A stretch of DNA of 64,000 bases from Prochilodus magdalenae (Eukaryota > Chordata > Actinopteri > Characiformes > Prochilodontidae): contig JAMWET010000915.1 of NCBI GenBank assembly GCA_024036415.1, positions 1-64,000 on the forward strand, written 5' to 3'. How positions within the stretch are numbered: position 1 is the first letter of the stretch; every line of letters starts with the position of its first letter. A program made the position numbers and the translations under genes. The notes beneath the pieces were generated by a model. That model searched no databases and was not told where the DNA came from. It saw only the letters and a program-made list of their open reading frames with translations. Shown piece after piece: positions 9,997 through 22,900 of the stretch.

Positions 9997-11194
9997 CCGG
10001 CAAGTGTCTCGTTCTCTGTCAGGTCTAGAGCATCCGATCCACGATAGACCTCAGATGCTCTTTGACCTGCCCCACAAGGGGTAGAGAACAAGGCAGGGTA
10101 AATTTGGGCAGGCCTGAATGCCCCACCCCCTGTTCAGCAGGAGAAGCAGCACGCCTTCTGGTCCAGCCCAAAATGAGCCAGACTTGAAGCATGACTGCAG
10201 TGGGCATAAAGCCCACCCCCACCTGCCAGGGTGTAGAACAAACTGGGTGGGCCCAAATTTATACCAAACATTGAAGTGAACACAGTTAATAGTTTAAGAC
10301 AAGTTCTCAACTTGATGGTGAGTTTTGGTGGTGTTCTAACATCATACGCCCATTTATCATTCACCATCAGTGAGAAGTGTAGTGCTCAGAGCTAAGTTTG
10401 AACAGTGTAGTAGTCTGGATCTTGTTGTAGTTTAGTTTGTTTCCAAGATGAGTCCTGATCCAGTAGCGGTAGACTACTTGTGTCTTCAGGGCAAGTCTGT
10501 GTTCTTTATGAGTCCATGTCACATACAGTCAGACAAACTGAAGAAACACTTAAGTCATACTGACACTCACAGATTTCAGTGTTAGTTTGGCCCAGGTTTG
10601 AGTTTAGTACTGGGCTTCTCGTTGATGGTAAGTGTTTCTAAGGCCCACCTGTTAATTAAAGCTCAGGTCTTATTGATTCTTAACACTGCATAGCAATAAA
10701 ACTGTATTCCTTACAAAACCAGCTGCACATTAAACACACTGTAACGCATTCTGTGGAGCTCAAGAGAAAAAATAATTTCTTTAAGCTCAGGAGAGTTCTT
10801 CTTGAAGGCTATGACCATTGTGCGACTAGCCTTCACATTAACGGTAACAGCTCATGAGACCCCATAAACATGAGGGTTTGAATATCATGTGATTGATGGT
10901 TCATTAAACTAATACTCCATGGATTACTGCTTCATGTGTGAAGGTTCTGTTCTTGTTTTAAGAGGTCTGCGATCACTGTTAGCTTTGAGGTCAATCACCA
11001 CCACTGTAAAAGAAATCAAAGTTCTCTGAATGATTTTAACTTAACCACTTCATTATGCTAAACACTGTGTAAAGTAGGTCGAATTCCCATTTTAGAATCC
11101 AGACGAATAATTTATATGAACAGTTTAAAATAACATACCAGGTTATGTTATCTGAAATGGTTACATTCATTACATCAACGTTAAAGCAAAACAA
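9997..11194. other. Spacer between palindrome and dchs2 stop; probable dchs2 3' UTR
   Basis: No coding sequence is recognised here. dchs2 transcription enters from the right, so the right part is probably its 3' UTR. I saw no canonical AATAAA on the minus strand in this stretch, only TATAAA variants near 11110 and 10258, so the transcript end is not fixed. The right edge of the palindrome lies about 1.2 kb downstream of the stop codon. Confidence 0.5.
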
Positions 11195-13773
11195 TTATAC
11201 TTTTATCTCTGCATCCACCAAGACATCTCTCGGCAGTGGTGCCATTCTGGTGAAACTACCTAGTCCAGTCTCTGAGACCACAGGAGAGGCATTAGGTGTC
11301 CTTAAAGTCAGGAGTGAAAGAGAAGGAGAGAAGCTGGGGGTCATGGCTGAAGGAGTAAGTCCTGTGCTCCTAGCCAAAGGTGAGTAAGCATACTTTGGGT
11401 ATGAGGGCTTTCTTCTCAGGGATGCCATCCTCTGAGGCATCCTAGGGGGTACGGCACGAATTCCTGGCTGGGCCACTCCCGTGATAAGTGGAGGTGGGTG
11501 CAGAAGACTGTGACACTCCAACCCTACAGGCCTTTCACTTGCCTCCTCGTCAGGGAGCATCCCGATGTCAGTAAAGACAGATGCCAGGGGTTGGAAGCGA
11601 GGTTCCCAATTGAGAAGATGGTCCCACCCATAGCCGCCACGCAGTTGCTCCTCTGAGCAAATCAGACTGGTAAGCGATCCTTCAATGGAATCTTGGTTGT
11701 CTGGCAAAGGCATGCAGCCTCTCAGGACCTCCTCCATCTCCCTCATGTTGGACACCCGAGGCATCTCTTCACCGCCTCCTTCTTCTTTGAAGTTATGGAG
11801 ACTCTCTGCACTTGCCATTCCCACCAAATGGCCTGTGCCCAGATTGGCACCAGTAGCTAAATGGCAGGAAAGCTGGTCTGAATCAATGGGGGTTTCTGGG
11901 GCTAGGTCAGACATGACAGAGTCAGGCTGCTTGATAAGCTGGTACTCATTGATCATCTTAATCTCTTGGTCCTCAGCAGTCTCACCCTCTGCTGAGCCAC
12001 GTCCACTTGAGCCTGAGTTCCTCAAGGGGTTGGAGATGCCCCTCTTGGCTCGCATGTCTAAAGGTGCATGCAAGTCTTGGAGATTTATGGCACTGCTACC
12101 GTTTTGATAGTGGCCCAATCTTCCAAAAGTTCCTGTCCCATGGTTAAGAGTAGCAGCTAATGAGGCTGCCTTCTTAAGAGCATTTTCCTTGGTCTTGTAC
12201 CTCAAGACAAGAGCAACAAAACTAATCAACAGTAGAAGAAACACCGTCAAGGAAACACTAAGGCTCACAGTTTGAACACTGAGAGCAATACCTGTCAGTG
12301 CTTCTGACGAATTAGATATGTTGACAATCACGCGACAGGCTGTTGTTCTGGAATCAAGCTTTGGACTGCTTGCCAGTATCGTCAAGTCTTCAGCTTCCTC
12401 ACTTGAGGCAGTACCTCTCCTTCGGTAAACTGTGTTTGAAATATAGACACTACCAGTAGTTTTATTGACACTGAAAAATGGGGATGGGTTAGCTAAAGAA
12501 TACTCCACAATGCCATCCAGACCTCCATCATGATCCATGGCCATCACATGGCCAACACTTTGGCCTACTTTGGCATTGTCTGGCAGAGTGAAATGGTACA
12601 CCTTCTGAGTGAAGATAGGGCTGAACTCATCCATGCCTTCGATATCAACCTGCACCCTCACCATAGCTGCTTGATCACCTTTGTCCCGGGCCTCCACAAG
12701 AAAACAGTATTCGCTGTCTCGCTCATAGTCAAATGTCTGTCTAGTATGGATGTCTCCAGTGAGAGGGTCAATGGCAAAGGCTTCCTTTCTGTCTGGGTTG
12801 CCACTGCCGTAGTCCATAAAACAGGAGGTCAGTATGGAGTAGGTTAGCAGACCAAAATGTCCTGCATCCTGATCAATAGCATGGACCATGCACACTGGGG
12901 TAAAAGCTGGCAAGTTTTCTGCCACAGAACACTTGATGGTGGAGAACATGAAGAAGGGAGAATTATCATTCTCATCAAGCACTGTGATGAAGATCACTGC
13001 AAAGGTTACCTTCCTGTTGCTCGGACCTCCTCCATCCGATGCTCGGACCGTCAAGATGTGTTTAGCGTCTTCTTCATAATCCAGAGTAGCATTGACTTCT
13101 AGAGCACCTGTTTGCGAATCCATCTTAAAGAGACCCTTTCTGTTACCAGAGATGATATCATACCTCACTGTGCCATTTGGCCCAAGGTCCAGATCTAGAG
13201 CAGACACCTGGACAAGGAAAGTGCCCAGTAGGCTGTTCTCACTGACTTGTGCATAGTACTCCGAGCTGTTGAAAACAGGTTCATGGTCATTAACATCAAG
13301 TACAGTGACAGACACTATTGTTGAGCTGTTGAGGGGAGGAACTCCTCGGTCCATCACAGTAATGGTCAATGAGTATGTCTCCGTTGTCTCTCTGTCCAGT
13401 GTATCACAGAGCACCACATAACCCACTGTCCTTTGCTGGCCCTCTGTGCGCACACTGATGACTTCAATGGCGAATCGCCTCTCCTCATTGCCTCCAGTGA
13501 TGGTGTAATCCAGGTGGGTGTTTTGGTCTGAGTAATCCTTGTCCTCAGCCATCAGGGTAAGAAGTACACTCCCAACAGGTGCATCCTCAGCAACGTTCAC
13601 CTGGTAGGCATTGTGTTGAAAGAAAGGTGCATGGTCGTTGGAGTCAGCCACTTGTATGTCCACAGATGTGATGCAAGATAGGGTGGGGTCACCACTGTCC
13701 TGAGCTTCCACCAGAAGCCGGATCATGTTGCTGCTAGTGACGTACTTTAAAGGCTTGGTAGTGTATATGGAAC
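11195..13773 (-). CDS. dchs2: dchs2 last coding exon: last cadherin repeats, membrane segment and tail
   Basis: This 2,579-nt exon holds the last part of the ectodomain, with repeat ends DSNDHAPFF, LDVNDHEPVF, LDENDNSPFF and the atypical EGMDEFSPIF. A hydrophobic segment (SLTVFLLLLISFVALVL, about 12208-12275) is followed by the basic stop-transfer RYKTK. The tail has blocks shared with DCHS1: GRGSAEGETAEDQEIKMINE, a YGWDHLLNWEPRFQPLASVF stretch near residue 3111-3130 that resembles the beta-catenin-binding region of classical cadherins, PPPLITGVAQPG, and SPSFSPSLSLL near the end. The tail matches Dachsous, not Fat. Confidence 0.93.
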
Positions 13774-13855
13774 CTGGACATGGAGAATAACCGGAATTGT
13801 ATTTATACAAATTGTTGTTGTTTAATGATAAATTGTATATATATATGTGTATATA

Positions 13856-13911
<56 letters not shown>

Positions 13912-16900
13912 GCAGTTAACAACTCAAGTCAAATTTTGAGTCTCTGGGAGTTGGTGTTAACCCTCAAGTATGAGTATAAGTGAAGTCTTAAGTCTCTGAG
14001 ATGCAAATGCAACTTTAGTTCCTGAGATGTGAGTCTGGATTTAGTCTTGAGTCTCTGGGATGCAAACCCCAAGGCAACTTTTGCTTCTCTAGGATGCACA
14101 AGTCTAGTCTTGAGTCTCTGGACTGCATGTTGAGTCTCAATTCTAGTTTTGTCTAGTTCAATTCTCAATACTGTTAGAAAAATAAATACTACATCATGTG
14201 TTATTTCATGGATGCACACGCCTGACATTCTCAATGAGGAAAAGTATTTCTGTTAAAGTTCCCACGATTGCTCTACCTTTATTACTATCAAGTGTAAAAG
14301 CATTCACAGGTATTACCATTATCTGCATCAATGTAGAAGCCTTTCATTGGAGAAGAGAGCAGCCTGTAGGACAACTTGCCATTTAGACCCGAGTCTTTAT
14401 CTGTTGCTGTCACAGCAACAACAAATGTATCTGCAGATGTCAGCTCAGGCAATACCACCTGCAAAACAATGTTCAACCTGAGAAAATACTGAACCAGAAC
14501 ACTTTTATGTAACCTTAAATGTTCATTATTAATAATTATCTATTGCACATAATTACAATTAAACAAAAGGACATGTAAAGTGCCAAACCTGGTAGTACTC
14601 CTGCGAAAACACTGGGGCATTGTCATTCACATCCAGTACTTGAACCGTAACCTCCGCCTCTGTCTGATGTACGGAGTCTGATGCCACTATTCTCAGCGTA
14701 TGTAGAACTTGCTCCTCATAGTCCAGAATCTTTGTTGTGGTAATGACCCCAGAATAGAGGTCAATGGCGAAGCTCTTATTTCCTTCTGCCTTCCCTGCAA
14801 AGCTGTAGGTAATTGCAGAATTGAGGTCCACATCATTGGCTATGACTTGGGTGACAATGTGACCAGCTGGAAGATCTGAATGTACAATGAGAAGAGAAGA
14901 ACTCTTATAAATAAATACAACATGTAAAATAATGAACATCTAACAGTGTCACGCCTCTAAGTCTCCCCGGCTTCCCCGCTCTTTGGGACTCCACTTCCCA
15001 GAGGGCCACGCTTAATGACGTCATGTCTATGCGCCCCCGTTCGGACTCCGTGATACGCTCTAGGTCACCTGAGTTTTACCCACAGTTGTTATCAGTCATT
15101 AACTTCCTGTATTTAAGCCTCACAAACGCTCACACTTTGCAAAGATTTGCCAAACTTAATTTAGCAATCCTGAGCGTTTCTTTCTCGTGTTGTCTCATTC
15201 TGGTTTCCGACTCCCTTCGTTCCTCTACTACTCTTTCGCTTTATCCCTTTTGCTCGTGCTCTGACTCTACGGTTGGTACCTCTGCTTTCTCACTTTGGTT
15301 TTCCCCTTCGGTCTTCCCCTGTAAACCTGTTTGCCCTCGCTGCTTGTTCTACCTGGTTCTGACCTCCGCCTGTCTCTGACTCCGATTTAGCTTCTCCCTT
15401 TGTTATACTGTTTACTGTTGCTTGCTGAGCTTGCCTGTTTGTGAATAAACCGTTCCTGGTTTTGTAATTCTGCAAACGTCGGTCTCGAAGTCTTTTGTCT
15501 AACAACCAGCAGCTACCCTTCACAGGGAATTAATCTTTCAAAACAAACAGACAAATCAAATTTGCATATGGAATAAAGCAAACCTTTGAAGTTAAAGATA
15601 TGAATAATATAGCAGCACTCAAAAGCTTTTTTCAAAAGAATAAAACCCATTTTCTTCTGCTAATGTTCTGTAGCTTTAAACTATGTTTAGCAAGAAAATT
15701 GATTAATTGATTAGAAAATTAATAAGATATAAGAAGACGATTTGGATTCAGTTTAAGGTTTTCAAATGAGAAGGTAGGCGTGTGACACATTTATGTAACA
15801 AATAATGATAATAAAACATAATATGTTTCATGTTAATGTAACTGCATGTATTCTCTTGTTTAAACAGTAATTCTAAATAAAAAGTCTTCTGTCCAGGCAA
15901 CGTGAGGGTTGGCATTACCTCTGGCATCATCCCTCCGATGTTTCAGTTTATTGGTGACACTTTTCAATTATAAAATTTTGTTGCATGTCTTTAAATAGGA
16001 GGCTAATATGATATAGATATAACTTTGTTTAAAAGATGTATGAATAAGCATAGGTGGATGATGAATAAACCTGTCAGATCAATAAGCAATAAAAAAAACA
16101 AAGTTAACATTCAGAAGGTTCCATACAGAAGCCATCTCTGAGCAAATAGCTACTGAATAGATACTGATGACAATAGATAACTATAACAGGTATCTACAGC
16201 TACAGTTGCATTAAATAAAATGTTTTTGTTTTGCTGTTTCTGACAGTTCAACCAACATGTTTAGTTATTACGACAAGTGATTCCAAACCTCTGAATGACA
16301 GTGTGTGTTTACAGGTTACATACAGTAACAGTCCACCATCCTACATTCCATAAAATGTTGTTTAAGAAATATATGAAGCTTGTGCTAAAGTATCTCAAGT
16401 AAGTGATTGAATATCTTACTCTCCGTAACCAGTAGAGGCTCCATTGGTGGTATTGCGGGGCTGTTATCGTTGACATCCACAACCTGTACTCGAACAGTGC
16501 AGGTCCCTGAAAGAGGAGGGCTTCCCCTGTCTTTAGCCTCAAGAACCAACCTGTCAATCAGTTCATACAGTAAATCTATGTAACTGATTTCGACCAAATA
16601 GACAGCAAAAAAAAAAACCTGCATATGTCTGTTTTATTGGATGGAAGAGGAAAAAAACTAATTTGCAGTCATGTAGGAGATTACGACTACTGACTACAAG
16701 GCTCCCACATACTTGTAAGATGAGATGATCTCACGATCGAGGACTGCATTGGTGGCCAGAATCCCACGAACTGAGTCAATAATGAAAGCACTGTTATGGT
16801 TTCCATCCACAATGGAGTAGTCTATCTGTCCATTCATACCGCTGTCATAATCCATCGCTAGCACCTACAAAAATGAAAGAAAATGCATCGGTAATACATA

Positions 16901-19900
16901 AGGGTTTACATTTATTCTACATGGGCTAATGATATTAGCTTCTTTTACAAGTAGCCACTTTATACAGGACTGCTGAGTAATTCTCCAGCACTAACAGTAG
17001 CAGAACAACTGAGCAGAAGGAATGAAACATTCATACAGAATAAACCACTGATAATATACAGAGAATTACTTTGCCAGGACTTCCATACATGATAGCTCCA
17101 TAGTCCAGATCCATAATCCATGTATAGAGTTCAGTTTTAATAGCTTAGTAAAACTATTAGAAAACTGGTTGGGGACCATTTTGCTAAATTTGTGTACATG
17201 TCTGCCAGTAAAGGGGCATTAAATGCTGACTTCAATGTATAGGCTGTGCTCACACTGTCTCATTTAAGCCAGGGGCTAAGCAGCTGACTAACACTTTGTG
17301 TTTTGTGATTACAGTTCACATAGTCTTAAAAGTCTTTTAAAGTCTTTAAGAAATTAAAAACTGTCAAGTCAAGATTAGATAAAGAAAATTCTCAGATAGA
17401 ACTACTCAGGTTTCAGACTGGTCAGATAGGTACAGCAAAACTCACATTATCCATTTATGGCATTTAGCTGACACTCTTATCCAGAGCGACTTACAAGGGT
17501 ATTTATAGCACAGGTAGGCCAATGTAGTGTTGGTGTAGCACAGTAACCCAGACCGGGAATCGAACCCCCATCTCCCAGCTGGTGTGGTAGCTCCCTGGTA
17601 GGTAGTGGTCTTATCCAGACCAACCACACATTAAAGGATGGTCCCCCAACCAAAGACTGATGTGCATGGTATGTATGTATTTTTATTGTTTTCCATGGCT
17701 GTCAAACTAGCCTCAAAACTTACAGGTTTCCTAGAACATGAGGGAACCCTTAAAACATGTACCTGCATGACATAAGTGTTGTGGATTTGTCCTTCCCAGA
17801 CTGCAGTTCTGTAGTAATTCTGCCTAAATACTGGTGCATTGTCATTCACATCCTGCAGAGCGATGGCCACTCTTGTATAGGCTGACTGGTGGCCATTTTC
17901 TGCCAGCACCACCAAATGAACCTTGCGCTCTGTCTCAAAGTCCAACAGACTCTGTTCTCTGACTGTTACATCACCTGTTGGAAAACAAAAGCAGATATAA
18001 AGGGCTTCTACTAAGCAATTCTATTTACCACATAAGCAAGTCTATAAATGAATATGTAACAGTTGAATGCAAGTGTGATGTTATATGTATGCCGTCAGCA
18101 GCACCACCGTTAATCGGTGCTGAATAAACTTCCATTACTTATTAGAAAGTAATAAGGTCAAGCTAAAAAAAGAAACTTTATAATATAGATCCTTTGTCAT
18201 TATAGTCTATGTACAGTAGAGACATCATGGTAATACCTTACAGTTATGACACTCACCTGTGTTTGGATTGATGCTGAATGCTCCATTCTCATTGCCATTG
18301 AAAATACTGTACTTGATTGTAGTCCTTGAGGCACTCTGGTCATGAGCCACTACATTTGCCACCCAAGACCCTTTAAGATAGAAATGACAGAGAAATAGAA
18401 GCCACTATTGGTTAAAAGCCATTAGAAACCCGACTATACCAACCCAACGATGTGTTGTCAGGTTATAGTAGTTCTATAGTTGAAATCACCCACCTTTGCT
18501 GGGCAATTTGGAAAGTGGTGCCCAGCATGACTGGAGCTAGTAAACATCTAAAGCCTTTTTAGAAAGCTGTGGAGAACTTTATTTTACTAACGTTAGTTGC
18601 AAAAATTAGTTTGAACCCTGATTATGATATTAGGTGCAAACTTCGAGGGTCTGAAAAGTGGCTGAAACACATTACTTCATATTACAATCATATCAAAGAC
18701 ATGCAATCCACCTGCTCATCTATTAATTATAAATACTGTGTAAGTTAAATCAGATATACAAGAGCAAGGCAGGCATAATGTGTCAGAGCTGTGGCTGTAC
18801 AAGTCGCAACCTCTAAAGTGACTAATCATTAAAAACCCATCAGCAAATGTACAGGGGATGCCCCAGTACCAGGGTTGGGATCCTCTGTTCTACCCCATAT
18901 TAGAAAGATTTAACAGCTCAATAAGTGAAAACACTAAACCTCACCTGTCTTGCTGTTCTCCGGTAAAGTCACTTCATAGAGCTGCTCAGTGAACTGCAGC
19001 AGGGGCTTTTCTCCATTGAGCTGGACCAGCAGGAGGCAGGTGGAGGTGAGGGCAGGCATTCCCTGATCTACAGCCAAAACCGACAGCATCCTGAAGCCTG
19101 ATACCCCCTCACTCAGAGGAGCCTTCAGTCGGACCTCTCCGGATAACCGGTCAACCTGAAACAGTTCATCTTCCTCCACCAGACTGAACGTCACTGTTCC
19201 GTTCTCCTTGTAGTCCGGATCATCTGCTACTACTTTAGTGATGGGTTGGCCAGGATATGCTTTACCTGGCGTGAGCAGAAGAACGTAATAATAGTTACGT
19301 GACCATGTGACGCTGAAGGTTCACTAATGTTATTAATACACTTTAAATGTAGTCATGCTATCCAGGAGCATTTCAACATGATAACTATACCTACACTATA
19401 CCATAACTTGTTTATTTTTTATTTATTTCATGCCAAACCAAATCAGTATTACACATCAAAACATATAATACTTTAAAATAAGATATATAATAAAAAAATA
19501 ATTATTTCACTACAGTAACCCACCTCTGGTGATGACTGACACCTGGGTAGGTTCCTTGGCACAAGCAGGTGGGTTATCGTTGACGTCTTCTACCTGGATG
19601 GTAACTAGAGCCACAGAGCTTCGAGGACCCTGGCTGCAGTTGTCAGTTGCCATGGCACGGAAAGTGTGCTGAGTGCGCATCTCGCGGTCTAGTGGCTTCG
19701 TCAGAAAGACAGTACCTGTTGTAGAATCCACAGAAAATGTCCCAGCAGTGTCCTCAGCCAATGAAAAGCTGACTTCCCCATTTGGACCCTCATCAGGGTC
19801 CCTAGCACTGAGCCGTAGGATTTCAGACCCAACAGGGAGGCCTTCGCTAACGGAGGCACGATAACTCTTCCGGCCAAATGTGGGGCTGTTGTCATTTTCA

Positions 19901-22900
19901 TCAGAGAGAGATACAGAGAGGAGGGTGGTGGAGGTCAGAGGAGACGGACCCTGGTCACGTGCTGTGATGATGAGGGTGTAGTTAGAACGTTCTTCCCTGT
20001 CCAAAGCTTTCACAGTGCTGATGGCTCCTGTCACTGTGTCAATGGAGAAATGACCTTCTGTATCTAAAGAATGGAGAAGAAAACAGAAAAGACAGAGAAG
20101 AAAAAGGAAAAGTTAAACTGATCTTCATAGTTTTAAATATTTATATTGATTAGTTCATTGATTTGACATGAAGTTCAGACCCTGGATAAGACAATCTTCA
20201 AAAGGTCATAACAAATAACATCTTTCAATCGTTCATAAACTCTTTTAAAGAAAATCAACCAACCAAAGGAAAAGATGTAACTAGCTCGTAAGTGAAGTCA
20301 TACTATCAGTAATAAATCTCCACTTACTCTCTATAGAGTACATCACGGTTCCATTGACCCCATTGTCAGGGTCAGAGGCCTGGACAGAGTGAATGACCCC
20401 TGGTAGGAGGTTCTCTGGTATGATGATGTGGAAAGATGGCTGGGAGAACTCAGGAGGATTGTCGTTTTCATCCAGTATGGAGCACAGGACCGTTGTGGTG
20501 CTGGAGAGAGGTGGAACCCCACTGTCCTCTGCCTGAACTGCAAACCAGTCAATCAGACACAATAAGAGTTTTAACTTGGCTTTAAAAATCTATACATTTG
20601 GGGCAAAATCTTTTGGGAACAGCTAATTGGTGCTTCACCATGTTTATATTGGGATACAAGTTAGCCTGTTTCCACCAAATTTCTTAAATTAAGCAAAAAC
20701 ATATCCACCAATACAGTTTGATAATTTGTCAAAAATGTCAAAGTCAAAGTGAACTTGTAACATAACAGTGCAGACAAGACATAAGTATGAATATAGAAAA
20801 GATGAATAGAATGAATAGAAATAAGTCTCATAATGAGCTTACAACAATGTAAGCTGAGTAATATTACCTTTATATGATCATTTTACTTATACCTAGCATC
20901 GTAGTCCAAAGTCTGATGAGGGAGTAGTTATCTAAAGATCGTTCAGGCTAATTTCAGGGCAGGAATCAAATTTCAAAGAGAGCAATAGACAACAGTATGA
21001 TCATTCTGAGATGTTATGCTGCAATTTAGTAATTTAGTAATTATGAGTTGTCAAGGTGTGAAGGTAAACCTCTAGCACGCATGTGGAGTTCTACCTCTGA
21101 GGGTGAAGCTGTGGTGGATCTCTCTGTCCAGCTGGGTGGAGGTGCTGACCAGGCCAGTGTGGGAATCAATGGTGAAGAACTCATATCCAGGACCAGGCAG
21201 CAGGCTGTAGATCACAATCGCGTTCTCCTCTGTGGGAGAAATAAGACGAACAAAGAAACTTCTACAGACTTTGTATGGTATAAACTGAAATTATAAACAT
21301 GAAAACTAATGCACTTCTTATTAAATGTTCTAAATGTAACTTTTATACAGGGTTTACAGAGTAGGCTTCTGTCAGACGTGTCTACCTGAGTCTAGATCAA
21401 CAGCGCTCACTCTGACCACAAGTTGCCCCGGCTCTCGGTTCTCTGCAACAGCAGCAACGTAAACACGGCGTTCAAATACGGGAGCCTCATCATTCACATC
21501 CAGCACCTCCACAGTCAGAGTCTGAGTGCTGGATAGAGAAGGCACCCCGCTGTCTGAGGCCTGCACAATAAGCCCATAGGCATGCTGAGATTCGTAGTTC
21601 AGGGAGGAGTTCAGATACAAGTGACCTGGGTAGACACAAAAACACAAAAATGAGATTTTCTGGGGGGGTCAGTATCACAGACCAGGCACATATGATGTCC
21701 ATCACTAACACCAATATACACACGGTGGGGTTTTGGAGATTGTAGCATTTAACAGCAATTTCAGGAAATGCTTGAGCAATGTATGTAGGTTTGAGTGTGC
21801 AAATATCTACTACTACTGTTAGTATATGTTGTTACTGCTCATTTGTAGTAATTAATCTAACTATACTGTCATATTCAGTTTAGAATTACAGTATAGGGCA
21901 CTTGTCAGTGACACAACAGAAGCCACATCGCTCCCCACACGGCCGGTCGTTTATAAGAATCTTTCCGAATGACTGAGCGGCTCATATAAACATTACAGAG
22001 CGCTTTTTAACTTGTCACTCCCCAAAAAGCAAACATGTATCTCTATGTACTATAAACTTCATAGGAGAGGGCAGAAACGCCCTTAACCGTTAATGTAAGT
22101 TCATATAAAGTGGTTTTATTTCATGTTTTGTTGGTGCATTTCTACTGGTCCTGGTTAACATTTTCACACAATGTAGCGACAGCTGCTGATGGAGAAGTAG
22201 AAACTAATGTTAGTCACATGGAGTTACATGTTTTGGACAGTAACAAAATAAAACTATAGATTACAGATGATGTGCTTTAGTAAACAAAGCCTAAACTTTT
22301 TTTTTCTATTAATCAATATCAATAACAGCTGGTGATGACAACATTTAGCATTAGTGTGAAATGTCAGTACGCTGAGGAGGTAGGTAACGCTGCTGATGTT
22401 CACAGTTCAGTGTCACAGTTCCAGAGGACAGAAAAAGAAAAACAACTGAGAACTATTTTTAAAGTCTGTATACTCTATTAGTATCTACATAGTTAGTCAA
22501 ATAATCAAATTTTATCCCTTACAAAACACATATGACATGTGCGACAGTCTCATGAACATTATTTTAACTGTATTAATGTATAACTGTATTAATTGTATGC
22601 TGTAAGTGTAATCACCAAAAATACTACAGCAGTTCATCTGCCATGTTCTTTAGTGTTCTTTTCTGTAACGTCCTTCAGGTTAGTCTTGCAAATTGTTGGT
22701 GATTTAGTAAACCTGGGATTTTGTTACCCTGTTTTTCTTATTTACCACCACACGTTCTTCAGTCAGTTCTTCAGGAACATAGAAACCATAACTGGCCCTG
22801 TTTAATTAGATTTAGTGCAGTGCAGGCTGAATGACAGTAGTACAGTAAAACGTTCTTGGTAGTATGTCGGAATGCTGCACTGCGGGCTATTGTTCATGTT

